DNA from: Hansfordia pulvinata
Taxonomy: Eukaryota; Ascomycota; Sordariomycetes; Xylariales
Reading direction: 5' to 3'
NCBI GenBank assembly: GCA_006538405.1
Contig: BJKQ01000001.1
Location: 3,410,001 to 3,474,000, forward strand
DNA: 64,000 bases
The notes below the pieces were generated by a model. It had not been told where the DNA came from. It made no database searches and saw only the letters and a list, made by a program, of their open reading frames with translations. The stretch's first letter is position 1. Every line of letters begins with the position of its first letter. The translations under genes were made by a program, and so were the position numbers. Of the stretch, positions 44,845 to 57,195 are shown one piece after another.

Positions 44845-46598
44845 TTACAGAAGCTTGGCGAACCGGCTGGCGAGACGGGCGAGCAGACCGCCGGTGGAGG
44901 TGTCGTCGGTGTGGTCGTCGTCGGTGGAGGCGCCGGTCTTGCTGGCGGAGGGGATCTGGGGCGTCTTGCCGAGGGTGGTGCCGTCAACGCGCAGGTCCTT
45001 GGTGGACAGGATGGAGAGGCGGTTGGCCAGGCCGCACATCTGGTCCTTGTTGGCGGGGCACGGCAGGTTGCAGGACGAGTCGACAACCTCGGCCGTCTGC
45101 TCGCTCAGCTGGTTGCCGCACCAGCAGACGTTACCGCTGAGGCCGGCGATGGCGAACTTCTTGTCGCTGCACGTCTTGGCACAGAAGTCGCGCGAGTTCT
45201 GGGTGCCGTTGTACGCGGCCAGGGACAGGGTCTGCTCGGTCTGGGCGTTGTCGATGTCGGTGTAGCAGCCCTGGTAGGTCATGCCGCCGGCGTAGTTCTT
45301 GGTGTCAAGGTCGTCGATGGACTTGCCGACCTGCGCCGGGTCCGGGTAGGGGCTGTCGTAGGCAGACAGGCGCGGGTAGCCCTGATCATACATCTTGCCG
45401 CCCTTGCCATGGAAGTTGTCAGTGAAGAGGCGGGCCTTGCCGCCGACGGAGCGGAACATGGTGGGGGCATCGTGGGTCGAGACGACGAGGTCGAGGGTGT
45501 TGCAGCGCTCGCCGGTGGGCTCGGGGCACGAGAGGGGGAAGGCCTTGATGAACTCGTAGAAGCGCTCGTGGCGGGTGGTGCCGGTGGTGTAAGGGGCGCA
45601 GTCGCCGGTGTTGTCGCCGTGGTCGAGCAGGGCGCGGCCGTAGTGGACCTGCTTAGAGAGGTAGTTCTGGCGGACGGCGTCGGCGCCGCGGCTGACGAGG
45701 TCGGTGTTGTAGGTGATCTCGGTGGTCTTCTCGGCGCCGTACTGCTCGTAGCTGTCGAGCCCCTCGCGCCAGTTGTTGTAAATGTCGCACTGCCCGGTGT
45801 TCATGGGGCGCTCGTCGTCGAGCCACAGCAGACTGTTCGGGTCCCCGATCCAGTAGCTGACGGGACGTCGACGCCAAGCTGCTGGCGGGTCTTGCCGACG
45901 GCGACGTAGCGCTGGACCATCTGGGCGCCGAGGGAGTGGCCGGCGACGACGATCTGGTTGAGGTTAGGGAAGCGGTCGCGGCTGCCGTAGTACTGGACGA
46001 GCTGGTCGAGGACGTCGAAGGAGCTGACGGTGCGGACGGAGGGCGGGTAGAGGTTCATGCCGGCGGCGGACCAGTAGTCGCTGCTCCAGACGAGGGCGGG
46101 GGAGGGGAAGCGGTCGGCGACGTGCTCGCCGTCGGCGTTGTAGGGGTAGCCCTTGCCCTTGTCGTTGCCGTTGGGGTAGTAGGGGGCGATGACGAGGACG
46201 TTGTCGAGCGAGATGGCGTCGTCCTCGACCTGCTGCAGGGCCTGGACCATGCCCTCGTGGTAGTTGACGGGGTCGCGCAGCAGGCCGTGGTTGACGATGA
46301 CGACGCGGACGACCTCGTCGTTCTTGAGGCGCTGCAGGTTCTTGTTGAGCGAGACGTAGTTGATGAGCGACAGGTCGCTCTTGGCGTCGTCCTTGCACAC
46401 GTGCTGGCCCGACGGGTCCTTGATCTTGAAGAAGGTGATCTCCGACTCCTTGACCTTGGTGAACAGCTTGTTGGTGATCTTGGTACCCAGGTACTGCCCG
46501 CCCACGACCTCGTCGCAGCCGGTGGCAGCCGCCTGAGCGACGCCCGTGAGAGAGGAAGCGACGACCGCGATGGCCGCCGCGGCGTCGTGGAAACGCAT
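44845..46598 (-). CDS. Secreted alpha/beta-hydrolase-like protein with C-terminal WSC domain, one apparent frameshift
   Basis: The ATG at 46598 starts a signal peptide (MRFHDAAAAIAVVASSLTGV, cut near AQAAATG). The first half has hydrolase features: VVIVNHGLLRDPVNYHEGM, VLVIAPYYPNGND, and the nucleophile elbow GHSLGAQM at about residue 220. The frame then breaks at the GGG run 45862-45864 on the plus strand; one added base gives VPVSYWIGDPNSLLWLDDER and joins the second half (NTGQCDIYNNWREGLDSYEQ), for about 584 residues. A WSC domain lies at about 436-515 (YQGCYTDIDN, FCAKTCSDKKFAIAGLSGN, VCWCGNQLS), a cysteine-rich carbohydrate-binding module. The tail is Ser/Asp-rich. Likely a secreted enzyme acting on or anchored to polysaccharide; substrate unknown. 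No intron needed. Confidence 0.8.
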
Positions 46599-49500
46599 AA
46601 TGCCGGTTCTCCTCGGGTGAAAGAGAGACAGACGGAGAGAAAATAACAACGAGGGCCTAGAAAATGGGCAGATTAATAGAGAATGAAGAGGAAGCCACGA
46701 GTGAGTGAGTGACTGTTATGATCAAGTGAGTGACTGAAGGCCGAAGCCAACGGAAAAAAGGCAGGGCGACGACGAACGGGAGGCGTGAAGCTGCAAACAC
46801 CGGCATCCGACGAGAGAGAAGAGGAACCGCGAGATATCGCGGCATGTCTTAGCCTCGCAGTTATCTATCTTTCTCCGTCCGTCTGTCTGTCTGTCTACGA
46901 GCTCCAGCCGCAGGTATCGGATGGACAACCTTAGCGCCGCGCCGGTGCCAAGAGGGCCCCTGTGTGACCCGCGGCCGCGTGCCCGCCGGGCCCCCCCTTC
47001 TTCGCATGGTGGGCATGGCATGGCATCCTCTCAGCTTGGCGGGGATACGAAGGTGCGTGGCGTGCGTGGGTGCAAAGGGGAAGAGCATCAAGCTGGGAGC
47101 TGCTCACGCTCCTGTGCAACGATGGCGTTTACCCGCAGCCCCGGTCAGCTGAAGTCAAGCCTGATACAGCAAGATCGGCACGGTAGCCACCGCCTTGGGC
47201 CCGCCTGGCCGGCCATGATGGAAACGCTCTAGGGCCCTGCGTTAGCATCGCGGCTAAAATCCATGCCCGTACGTACGGGGGCACTGGGGGGCAGTACTCG
47301 TATGCCTGCATACTCGTACGGGCATCTTATGTACGGCAAAATCGTACCTACGCGTATTTAGGTATCCAGGGGGTGGGCAGGGATCGGGGGCGGCGCAGGA
47401 GTACTCGTACGGGTACACCACGGTCACCGCAATCTCCAGCGCGCAGGCTGGTCGTTCCTTAGGTGCTTATTAGGTTCCCATTTCGAGAGGTGGCCGCGCC
47501 CTGGACGAGCAAGGTCCCTGTACGAGTGCCGATATGGTGACATCGTTCGCGTCTACTCGTGCGGATCGGTAGGCAAGCTGGCAAGGTTACCTTCTCCTAC
47601 GATACAGAGTAGGCAAAGAGATGTGCGAGTGCTTCCAGGTGCGTCAAGATCTATAATTAGTCATTATTCTTACGAGTAGGTCGATCGCGATGCTGCCCTG
47701 TCAAGAACCTTCAGGGCCATAGCAGATGAGGCCATATTGCCTCCTGAGCAGGAACACTACCCGGGACTGCCCATCATGACAGCCGTGGGGGTGTACATGA
47801 CTTGTAGAGAGAGACAAAAGGGGAGATAAAATGCAGCCCAGTCGAGACGGAAATTTTGAACCTACTCGTACCAAGCTGCTCAAGAGACATCTAGGCACGA
47901 GCGCTCGTAGGTACTTTTCTCCTACCTACAAACCACCTCCTAACAATGAGAGTTCTACGATACGATACTCGCGCCGGAAGTGTCCAATGTAGGGGTACCT
48001 CCAGATGTCCATCTGCTCCCCTGCACCAATCCGCAATCTGGGAGGCCCACGTGAAAGCCCGACAGGCCGGATCCTTGATGCTTGCGTAGGGCTAATCAAC
48101 GGTGAGAGCAGGGTTCCCAGTATCCAAGGCACAGTCCATACTTTTGCACGGCATCTCGGCCATCCGCATGATGGCTTGGGCCGTCGAGGGGTCCGGTCTG
48201 TCTCCCGTGCCACGGACATGCTGCATGGCACACCCACCAAGCAGGCTCGCGTGTTCAGGGACGGACTGTTCGACGAGGAAGACATCCGTATGAGTACAAG
48301 AGAAAACAAGCTTCCATCAGACACGAGACTCCGTACTCCATCCGCGGCCGGGCCGCACAGAGACCGCGAGCAAAGTGGGAGATTGACGGCGGTGCGTGGT
48401 TAACGGGAAAGGGTCTAGCCCCGGCGGCTGGCAAAAAAATACTCCCAGTTTGGGTGGATTACTCGTGTGCCGTGCGAGTACCTGATATCCAGGTACTTAC
48501 ATGTATGTAGACTTGGGATACGATCTAGGTACTCGCAGCATCTACTCGTACATGTAGTAGAAGAGTTCTCGCGGGACCTATCAGGTACTCGTAATACTTG
48601 TAGGCTTTGGAGAGGTTGTCAACAATCACAATCGGCGGCGGCGTCCACGGGTGACCGACTTCGTGCATACTCGTGCGATTGAGTACCTCTGACACTTCGG
48701 TCGTCGTCGCGAGTACGCGTAACGCAGGCCAGAGGACAAGCACGAGCAGATATTCGACGATAGGTGCTCGTACTAGTAGTCCGCACACACGACAGGACGC
48801 CCAAATGGTATCCCGTAGAACGCGTAATGCCCTGGGACCCCCAGCACATCCGAAAGAGAGAGAGAGAAAGAGAGACACAGAGAGAGACAGAGAAAGGTGC
48901 GAGACCCGTCCACGGCGTCTGCCAAGGAGCCGTTGTCCTCCTGTCAACTGAAGTGCCGTTAGCCGGCCTTCCCGGCTCCCCCATCCGACACCGCCGCCAC
49001 TCGGCGCCATGGTTGTTGGCCTCTCTCCTGCCGAATGCTCCAGGCTCACTCATCAATTGCAGTACATCCTTGCTGGCTACATCTACATTGTCCGTAGAGT
49101 TGAGCAAGCAGAAGCATCTCCTTCCGCTGCCCTCTGCACGATTTTGGTCTCTGTGGCATTCGGGAGGGGGTGGGGGGGTTTCCAATCAACACAAAGGTCT
49201 GCAAACGAAAAACTACTACACCCGAGTACTCGCGCAAGCAATCGCTGCCGGGCTTGCTTGAGGGATATTGGAAGCGCACCAGCAGCTAACGGTATTGAGA
49301 AGACATCCTGGCAGGGCCCACCCCGTAGTCAGGAACCAAAAGCATAAGGATGGATAACTATGGGGACACGCTCAGGGGGCCACGATGACCTCAAGACCCG
49401 ACCCACCTCACCTGCTGGGGCTTTACTATCGTACATGTACTTGGAAATGCCTCTCGCGCCCAGGCTCGGCTTCACTTACTCACCGAGCCCCTTCTCTTTG

Positions 49501-52500
49501 CCTAGAACAGTCTCGTGAGCACGAGGAACAGTAGCGATGTTTGTATGAGCAGTAGTTGCGGTAAGCAGAGACTGGCTGCCCACCAAGTATGAATACTCGT
49601 GCGGAAACCCGTGTGGGCAGTCCCGCTCTGTTCTCGGCCCCGGGACACACGGACAGGCGTTCGATACAGATTACCCACAGAGCCAGTTTCTGTACTACGG
49701 GTGCCGATCGTTTGCGTTCGCGTACGAGTACTCGTGGAAAGCTCGCGGGGCTATTCAACCCACTGACAGAGAAACGGAACAAGTCGTTTCCGTCAGGAAA
49801 GCGGGGGCCATGGTTCAGCTCGAGAAGGGAACATTGCCGCCAGTTTGCTTTTACGGCGCCGGTCATTCGCCAATGAGGCCCAATATGGGGCAGGAGCAAG
49901 ATTGTTTTTCTCTTCGGGTCTGCGCAGGTGCAGAATCGCGCCAGTCGTCAATAGCGTCGATCTCTTGGTCCAGAATCCGGCAGACCAGGATGCCGTCCAC
50001 GAGTATCTGTCTACTCGTATCTGTCTGTCTGGCTATCTATCTGCTTGCCCATCATCATCGCATTCACAAATGTCTCACAGCGGCACCTGCAATAAGAAGG
50101 CGGCCGACTGGGCGAAACTTCTGCACCAGCAGCCCTGCCGCAGACAGATTCCCGCGCTCTGACCTGAGTGTCGATCAGTCCTGTTGCGTGACATTCTTCT
50201 ATCCCATGCCGATGTGCCGAGCGTCACCACAAGTCGAACCAAAGGGCCTGTTTGTGCGTTCAAGCCGGAACACCACGGCATCTTGGAGAAATCCGCTCTC
50301 CCTCTTGGCCGGACACCAGCAGCGGTCTTTCTCACGGTGGCTGGCTTTCCACCCGCCCTTGATGTTCGTCCACCCGCCCGTCATTCTGCGTCAGACAATC
50401 ACCCAATGCCCCTTGGCGCAACTGATGCAGACGCCCACGGACATGGCGCGGCGCTAATGGAGGGGAGGACGCGCATGCAGGCGGCTACTCGTATTCCGCA
50501 CTTGACAGCATCTACACTCCCATGGAACTCACTTGTACGAGTACCACGGATTGCGACAACGCAGTGGGCCTGTAATCAGCATGATAGGAGGCTACTGCCC
50601 TTGCGAACATCTATCGCAGACTCGGACCATGGCCTCCCCGCTTCGTCACCACCCGGGTGTGCCAGATACCCGTACCCCGTGTGCCGGAGCGCTTGCGATA
50701 GACGTCCGGAGGAGTGAACACGGGAGTGCTCGTACGAGTACAGGCAGGACTCGCCGCGCCCGCATGCCTCCATTATCAGCCCTGCGACGCATGCAGCATG
50801 CAATATGCTCCAGCCCGGTTCCAGCCGTGCTGCCCTTGCGAGTTATCACACAGCTATACCCAACATGCTCGCCTGAGATCAGGCCTCGCGCCGTGGCTGA
50901 TGTGTCGGATTCGGGGAAGGGATCTCCCGCCGCTTCGGCCGCCTGCGCGAGGGGCGCACTCTCCCAGTTCGCGGTGCCCCATGGGCTCAAACCCCATGAT
51001 AGCAACCCGTACTCGCGGTCTGTAAACCCCCGCTCACGAGTCTAGGCCCCAGGTTGGCTTAAGACATGTCCCAGCCGCGTGATGACCTGTCACATGGACC
51101 GCCGACGCCGACGTTGCGGACCACTCGTGGCTCTTTGGGGAAGAAAAGGTGGAGGGCGCGGACCCGGGCCTTTCATCGACTGAGCCCTGCTCGCGGCCGG
51201 GACACCGGTCAGTCGGATCTGGACGTGAAATCAGACGAAAAGAGCCATGCAAAGCCCGGGGGCGGAACGCGGGCACGCTGGCGGCAACTCGTGTCGGGCA
51301 ACGTGGATGGTTTTGCGGCCGATCACATTGCACTACCAACTGTGGCTGGCTCATTGAAACCCCCTCACGCCCAGTTGCGTCGCTGCTAGTTGGTGTCGCC
51401 GTCCACTCTTTCGGCACCTCGTGAGATTGGGCCAGGTCTTGTTGGAAATGCTCGCATTCGACTGTTGCCGGCTCAACCACTCGAGTTGGCCGGCGACGAC
51501 GTTGTCTGGGACGGGCCAGCGCTCGTAGATTGTTCTGTAGGCTCTCCCAAATCATGTGCAGGTACTATGTCGGCATTCCCTAGGCCAACTCCGTGACTGG
51601 CTCATTTTCGAGACGCTGGCAGAAGTATATTCGTGCTTATGAAGTTGTTGTGCATAGTACTGTGAGATTACTCAGATAGAACCTGCTCTTGAAATATGGC
51701 CAACATCCAGTATTGAACTTGGTTGAAAACTGGAGGTCAAACGTACCGCGTTGCAGCCCGGGCCGGCCTCTTGCCAGCAGTGTACAGCGAAAAGATCAGA
51801 GCGAAGTGGAACTCTGACCTGCCCACTCGTTGCTCATGCTGGGCCTGCCATCCCAGACCACATCATACACTTTGGAGGTTGAGTTGTTCCAGCCCCAAGA
51901 GCCTGCCTCCTGAGACTTCAGGGCCATTAGCACCGGAGAGAGGTCCTTTCACCAAATAACATGCTAGATGACTACGCTCATTATTTTCTATCTTCGGAGC
52001 GTCTTGCTAAAAGTAAGCGCTGCCAATGAACTTGCGCCGTGCTTTTACTCGATAGTTTGCTGCTCGTGCCAAACATTAAGTCGAGGCTACATCCAGCAGG
52101 ACCCTTAACGCAACCTGCTACTTTCTCAGGAGTCTCGTCCGGAAAACCCCCGCCCGAGAAGTATAAGCTGCTCTCAGGTTAAAGAGCTTGACATCGTCTT
52201 GGGTTCTTCCGACAAACGTTCGGGATTCTATATGGCATGCCGGAGACCGCCAAATTCCACGTCGCGTACGGCGTGGGGCAGCGGGCGCTCCGGCATTGAA
52301 ACGTCCAAACGTGCGATTTAAATGATTTATAATGAATGGGTTGCCTGTATCTCTTAACTGTCTACGTAGGTAATCTTCGTACATGCCGTACTTTTTCGTG
52401 ATGTGCAAGGTGCCGCACGAACGAACCTGTCATGTTGTCATGGCTTCCGGGAAGACAAGCAGCCCGTGTGTTGGTATCTAACCAGCTTGCTCACAATGCC

Positions 52501-53167
52501 AAAAACGACAAGAAAAAAACAGCCAGTAGTCAAGTTAATCACCGAGAAACGTTACGAGCCAGCTTTCTACCATTGACGGTGGCTTAAGTCGAGTTTCATG
52601 GAGTCGAGTGAAGACGTTAGAGTAGTTGATTCAGCACGGAGGAGGACTGCCTGCCATAGAGGGAAAGTCGGCTTTAATGCATACATGTACGGAGCCGATG
52701 AATCGACATTCGGATTTGTGCATATATACTTGACTACATGGGGTGTCCCACCGTGCAGGGTCCTCTGATCTCTTCTAGCGATAATATGCACCGGACGCAG
52801 TCAGCGGTTGATCGTCGGCTAAATGCCCCGCCATCCCACCATCTGCGGCTGCGGCTTGAAAATCCAAGGACCGAAAAAATGGCGGCGGGTGGATTTCCAT
52901 TACGGCGCCTGGGAGCAGCGGTGCCCCTCACCAATTGGGCGAGCAGCTGTGGGTCCCCCTGGCTGACGACGGGCGCCCTTCCACCATCGAGTTCCGACGC
53001 CGACAACTTCGCGACCCCCTCGCCCGCATCGCCGCCGGTCCTGGTGTCACCCGTGCTGTCCCCGACTCGACCAGTTCCCGTGCCCCCGAACCCGCCACGA
53101 GCTTCGTCCCGCCGACTAGAAGAACCCGACCAAGGCTCTCCGCCAAACCCCAGAGCACTCAGCCAAG
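46599..53167. other. 6.6-kb gene-poor region
   Basis: The largest non-coding stretch of the window. It carries many GTAC-centred motifs (47294-47302, 47311-47319, 47401-47410, 47863-47871, 48543-48551, 48585-48593, 49722-49735, 50535-50544, 50732-50741). All open frames (longest 215 codons at 49810-50457) overlap others and lack domains. The last 430 bp are the eIF3m promoter and leader. Confidence 0.5.
49722..49735. repeat. GTACGAGTACTCGT, near-complete copy of the palindromic motif
   Basis: Fourteen of the sixteen palindrome bases seen at 22399-22414; intergenic. Confidence 0.9.
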
Positions 53168-54565
53168 ATGGCCGGCGTCCAGCAGCCGCAGCTCATCTTC
53201 GTCGATGGCTCCTTCGAGGAGCTGGCGCAGGAGATGGCTGACTTCCTCCAGATCGGCAGCGAAGTCAAGCCTCTCGTCGAGAAGTCCCAGAAGGATGACG
53301 CCCTCAAGAAAATCGTCGAAGCCTCTCCTGCCCTGAACGCCGTCCCTGAGAGGGAATTCGCCAGCGCCTACAACCTGCTTGTATATCTCGTCCTGCAGTC
53401 CGACAACACGGATGTCTTCCTGCCCCGCGTCTGCGAGAACCTGATGAAGCCCATCACCTCCTCCCCCGTCAACGGCCCCGGCCTGGCCCTCAACGCCCTC
53501 ACCAACATCTTCAACATGCTCAAGCCCGACGACGACCTGCGGTACGAGGTGTTCATGTCCATCCTCAAGTTCCTCAAGCAAAACAGCATGTTTGAGGTCC
53601 TCAAGACCCACCTGCCTCATGTCAAGGACTGGCTGAGCCTGTGGGAGACGGACAACGAAGACCAGCGCAAGCTCTACGAGCAAGTCGCCGACGCCGCCCA
53701 AGAGGCCGGCGACTCTGAGTGAGTGGCCCCCGAAACTCCGGCGACTTTACGATGCCTTCCTCGCGAATCTGTCCATTCCCAAGTGCCGTTACTGATGAAT
53801 GTAATTCCTGATTGAAGCTGCTCCTACGAGTACACCCTGAAGGCCATGAGCATTCTCAACGAGGAGCAAGCCAAGACCGAAGCCGCGCAATGCCTCGCCC
53901 TCCGCGGCATCAAGGCCGCCCTCGTCGCCCCCGCCCACTACGACTTCCAGGACCTCCTGGGTCTGTCTGCCGTCCAGGCCCTCGCCGACTCTCACCCTGT
54001 GTACTACGAGCTGCTGGAGATCTTCGCCGAGAAGGATCTGGAGGACTACAACGACTTCAACGACGAGCACGAGGGCTTCATCGAGAAGGAGAAGCTTGAC
54101 GACGAGGTCCTGCACCGCAAGATGCGCTTCCTGACCTTCGCCAGCCTGGCCGCCAGCATCTCCAACCGCGAGATCCCCTACGCCGCCATCACCAAGGCGC
54201 TACAAATCCCCACTGAGGATGTCGAGATGTGGACGATCGACGTCATCCGCGCCAAGCTGGTCGAGGGAAGGCTCTCGCAGCAGGAGCAGGTCTTCAAGGT
54301 GCACCGGACGACGTACCGCGTCTTCGGCGAGAAGCAGTGGCGCGAGCTGTCCGACCGCCTGGACAGCTGGCGCTCCGTGCTGCGCAACGTCGCCGCGTCT
54401 CTCCGCAAGGAGCAGGCCAACGTCGAGGCCCAGAAGAAGCGCGAGCAGGAGGAGCTGGAGCGCAAGGTGGCGGGTGCCAGCCTTGGCGGCGGCCACTCGG
54501 GCCCGGGCGGCAACAGGAGAGGCGGCCCCGGACCCCGGAGAGAGCGCACGGATGACGACGACTAA
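53168..54565 (+). CDS. eIF3m: Eukaryotic translation initiation factor 3 subunit M
   Basis: Two exons, 53168-53718 and 53818-54565, with a 99-bp intron (donor GTGAGT), encode 432 residues. The start [19 protein letters not shown] has an AAG-ATGG context. The helical repeat half ([40 protein letters not shown]) leads into a PCI domain ([60 protein letters not shown]). A basic Gly-rich C-terminus follows ([23 protein letters not shown] region). eIF3m is a core subunit of the eIF3 octamer that binds the 40S ribosome. The junction reads [14 protein letters not shown]. Confidence 0.95.
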
Positions 54566-56046
54566 ACACTCAATTCTCCGCTGGCGTCATTTTTTCCCTC
54601 TACCTTCCACTTTTTTTTTTTTTTGCATGTTCACCCCACGCATCGCCTCCCGACCAAACGCATGATTCCCTGGTCGGGCCGGCCGATGTGAAGGTGAGGG
54701 AGAGACCACCCCTCTCCCGAACGAGAAACTGTTTTAGTCTCAGGGAACTGGTCACGGCGTAGGCAGGCTAATGATACGGCACGACACTTTTTTACGGCAT
54801 GGCGACGCGAGGGCTTCCAAAATGTTCTTCAATTGCGCCGACTGCATTCTACATCATGGTCATGGTCAAGGGTCTGTCAGAAGAGGGGTGAAAAACGGGG
54901 AGGGGCCTGAGGGCACTTGGTTGTTCGAACCGAAGTTATACAGGTGTACGCGACACACAGCTTCGGGTTGGTCAGGGGCAGAAGCACCTTTCTGGTGCGA
55001 TCTATCCGGGCGAGCCAGGGTCACATCACATTGTTTGCCCCCAGCAGTTGTTTAGGATTGGCCGGGGCGGGACTCGCACTGGACCACGAGCACCATGTCC
55101 GCGGTCAACATGACGACCCGGGCGTCAGTCTGCCAACTGAAGCCTCCCCCCGCGATTCAATCAGGCAAAAGCGGCCATCCCGGACGAGTTGCTACTTTCA
55201 CCCCACCCTCTTTCTCCTGGACAACTTCCCACCCTCAGAAAAGGGGCGCGAAAGGAGAACCAGTCACTCGGTCCGGCAGCATTGCTGCGAGGAGTCTGTG
55301 TAATGTGGAATAAACAAAAGCAAAGTTCTACCAAACCATGGTACACGTTTGATGACCATCCTACTCATTACGTGCGTGAGGCGTTTTTCGTAGATAAAAC
55401 ATTCCAGGGTGGGGTTCCTCTGGCTTCTGCGGCACATTGCCCGATTTCCTCGCAGCACCCAATTTCAAACCGGCCGAAAGAGACTCTACTGCGATTCTGA
55501 CATTTCCAGTGGCCTCCCTCCATCGGATGCATTCAAACGCCACTATGCTATTTCCTGTTAACACACTACTTCGTAAATCGTGGCACAGCCTCCCCAAAGA
55601 GGACCAACGATGAGAGCAACAGGAAGAGACAACAGGTGTGGAGAACATTTGGATATTGAGAGAATCTAGGAGTGCGAGTGAGAGCCAATTGTGCCAGACG
55701 GACACAGGCTAGCTAACAGTGGTGGTACATGTGTCACAGCGTCTGTATGCTCGGACCCTGCCTAGCATATTGACTAGAATGTGCCGACTCTGTCACCGAC
55801 CGGTGGGCGAGAAAACCCGTGCGATCTTATACAAAATTACAAGAGTATAGGCTGAGGTTGTAAGAAAACGTGTTGAAAGGATTGGCTTGTGTGCCGGGGA
55901 CGGGGATTTGTCATGCGTGCCCATTCGTCGCGGCTCGTGTGTGGTTCATCGCTCGAGGGCCCGATCATCGTCAAGCCTCTCGTCATGCTTGGTGCTGGGG
56001 TGCAGCATATTCGTTGTGTCGTGTATTTAGGGAGTGGTCGATCGCA
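54566..56046. other. Convergent intergenic region
   Basis: 3' flanks of eIF3m and URA6, with a T14 run at 54611-54624 shortly after the eIF3m stop. No gene recognised. Confidence 0.5.
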
Positions 56047-57195
56047 TTACAGCTTGTCGCCTAAGCTGCTGGACAGCTGGTCCTGGGTCTTCTTGTACAC
56101 GATAGCAGGCTTGGGCGTCGAATCGATCCGAATGACCTTGCCCTGCTTTTCGTAGTAGTCAACCACAGGCATGCTGGTCTCGATGAAGGTGCGGAAGCGC
56201 TTGCGGATGCTTTCGGCATTGTCGTCGGCGCGGCCGCTGGTCTTGCCACGGTCGAGCAGACGACGCTCCATCTCGGCCTCGGGGCAGTCGTAGAAGAGGA
56301 CGACATGGGCCGGGCAGACAGTCGACTCGAATTGAAGGGCCTGGTCAAACTTGCGGGGGAAACCGTCGATGAGGAATTTGCCCTTGCGGCCCTGGGCAGC
56401 CTTGCCGGAGCCCGAGGGGTCGAGGGCTTCGGCCATGGCGTTCTCGAGCAGCTGGAGGGTGACCTCCATGGGCACAATCTGACCGTTCTTGATGTAGTCG
56501 CGGATCAGATCGCCGAACTGGCTGCCGGGACGCTCTTGCTCGGCGCGCAGCAGGTCACCGGCGGACAGGTGAGTGAAGCCATAGTCACGAACCAGGTTGG
56601 CGCACTGGGTGCCCTTGCCGGCTCCGGGGCCGCCCAGGACGAAAACGACGGTGACGTCGTCGGCGGAGAAGGTAGGCGTGCCCTTTGCAGGGGCGCCAAT
56701 TTGCTTAGTGTCGGCGGGCATATCTGCAGGCGCGGGACGGACACGATTAGTTAGCTGAGCGGACGACAGGGGCCGGGGCGAATCAGGGCCGGATAAGGCG
56801 AGGAGGGGTCGCAAAAAGGAAAGGTGAAGAGGGATGTGTGCCGGGCTGCATGTGAGTTCTGGCGACTTACCCTTGTTGCGAGTGACGGTCAAGGCGAACA
56901 GGCCGGTACCACCGACAATGATGGCGGCAAAGGGCCAGAACTTAACCGCGTTGTTGGAGCCCTTAGGGGGCTGAGAGCTGTAGGACCTTCGGGCAGATCT
57001 AGCCGATCTGAGGAGCGAGGAGCGGGCGGAGGGCGAGGCAGAGACCGAGGGGGCTGAGCAGGTGGTCTGAGGGCTCGGGCGTCGCGCGGCGTGTGATGAC
57101 CAGTGGCGGCACGAGGTCGCCAGCGAGGCAGCGGGGGAGGGCGCGGAGCGGGCGGCCTGCTTCCAAGCTTGCTTGGACATGTTGGGGGCGGCCAT
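56047..57195 (-). CDS. URA6: UMP-CMP (uridylate) kinase with N-terminal targeting/anchor extension
   Basis: Exons 56871-57195 and 56047-56723, one 147-bp intron (donor GTAAGT, acceptor CTGCAG), 333 residues. Exon 1 gives a basic Ser/Arg-rich presequence (start [17 protein letters not shown]) and a single hydrophobic segment ([21 protein letters not shown]). Exon 2 gives the NMP-kinase: P-loop [11 protein letters not shown] (about 136-146), [19 protein letters not shown]-binding [28 protein letters not shown]-type [15 protein letters not shown]. The kinase makes UDP/CDP from UMP/CMP using ATP. The extension implies mitochondrial or membrane localisation; yeast Ura6 is much shorter. ATG right after the splice acceptor (56721) could start a soluble form. 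The start at 57195 is preferred over the long open frame upstream. Confidence 0.9.
   Translation of the reverse strand: MAAPNMSKQAWKQAARSAPSPAASLATSCRHWSSHAARRPSPQTTCSAPSVSASPSARSSLLRSARSARRSYSSQPPKGSNNAVKFWPFAAIIVGGTGLFALTVTRNKGKSPELTCSPAHIPLHLSFLRPLLALSGPDSPRPLSSAQLTNRVRPAPADMPADTKQIGAPAKGTPTFSADDVTVVFVLGGPGAGKGTQCANLVRDYGFTHLSAGDLLRAEQERPGSQFGDLIRDYIKNGQIVPMEVTLQLLENAMAEALDPSGSGKAAQGRKGKFLIDGFPRKFDQALQFESTVCPAHVVLFYDCPEAEMERRLLDRGKTSGRADDNAESIRKRFRTFIETSMPVVDYYEKQGKVIRIDSTPKPAIVYKKTQDQLSSSLGDKL

Noticed and set aside
49810..50457. 215-codon plus-strand frame
   Set aside because: No family resemblance; composition changes along its length as in random sequence.
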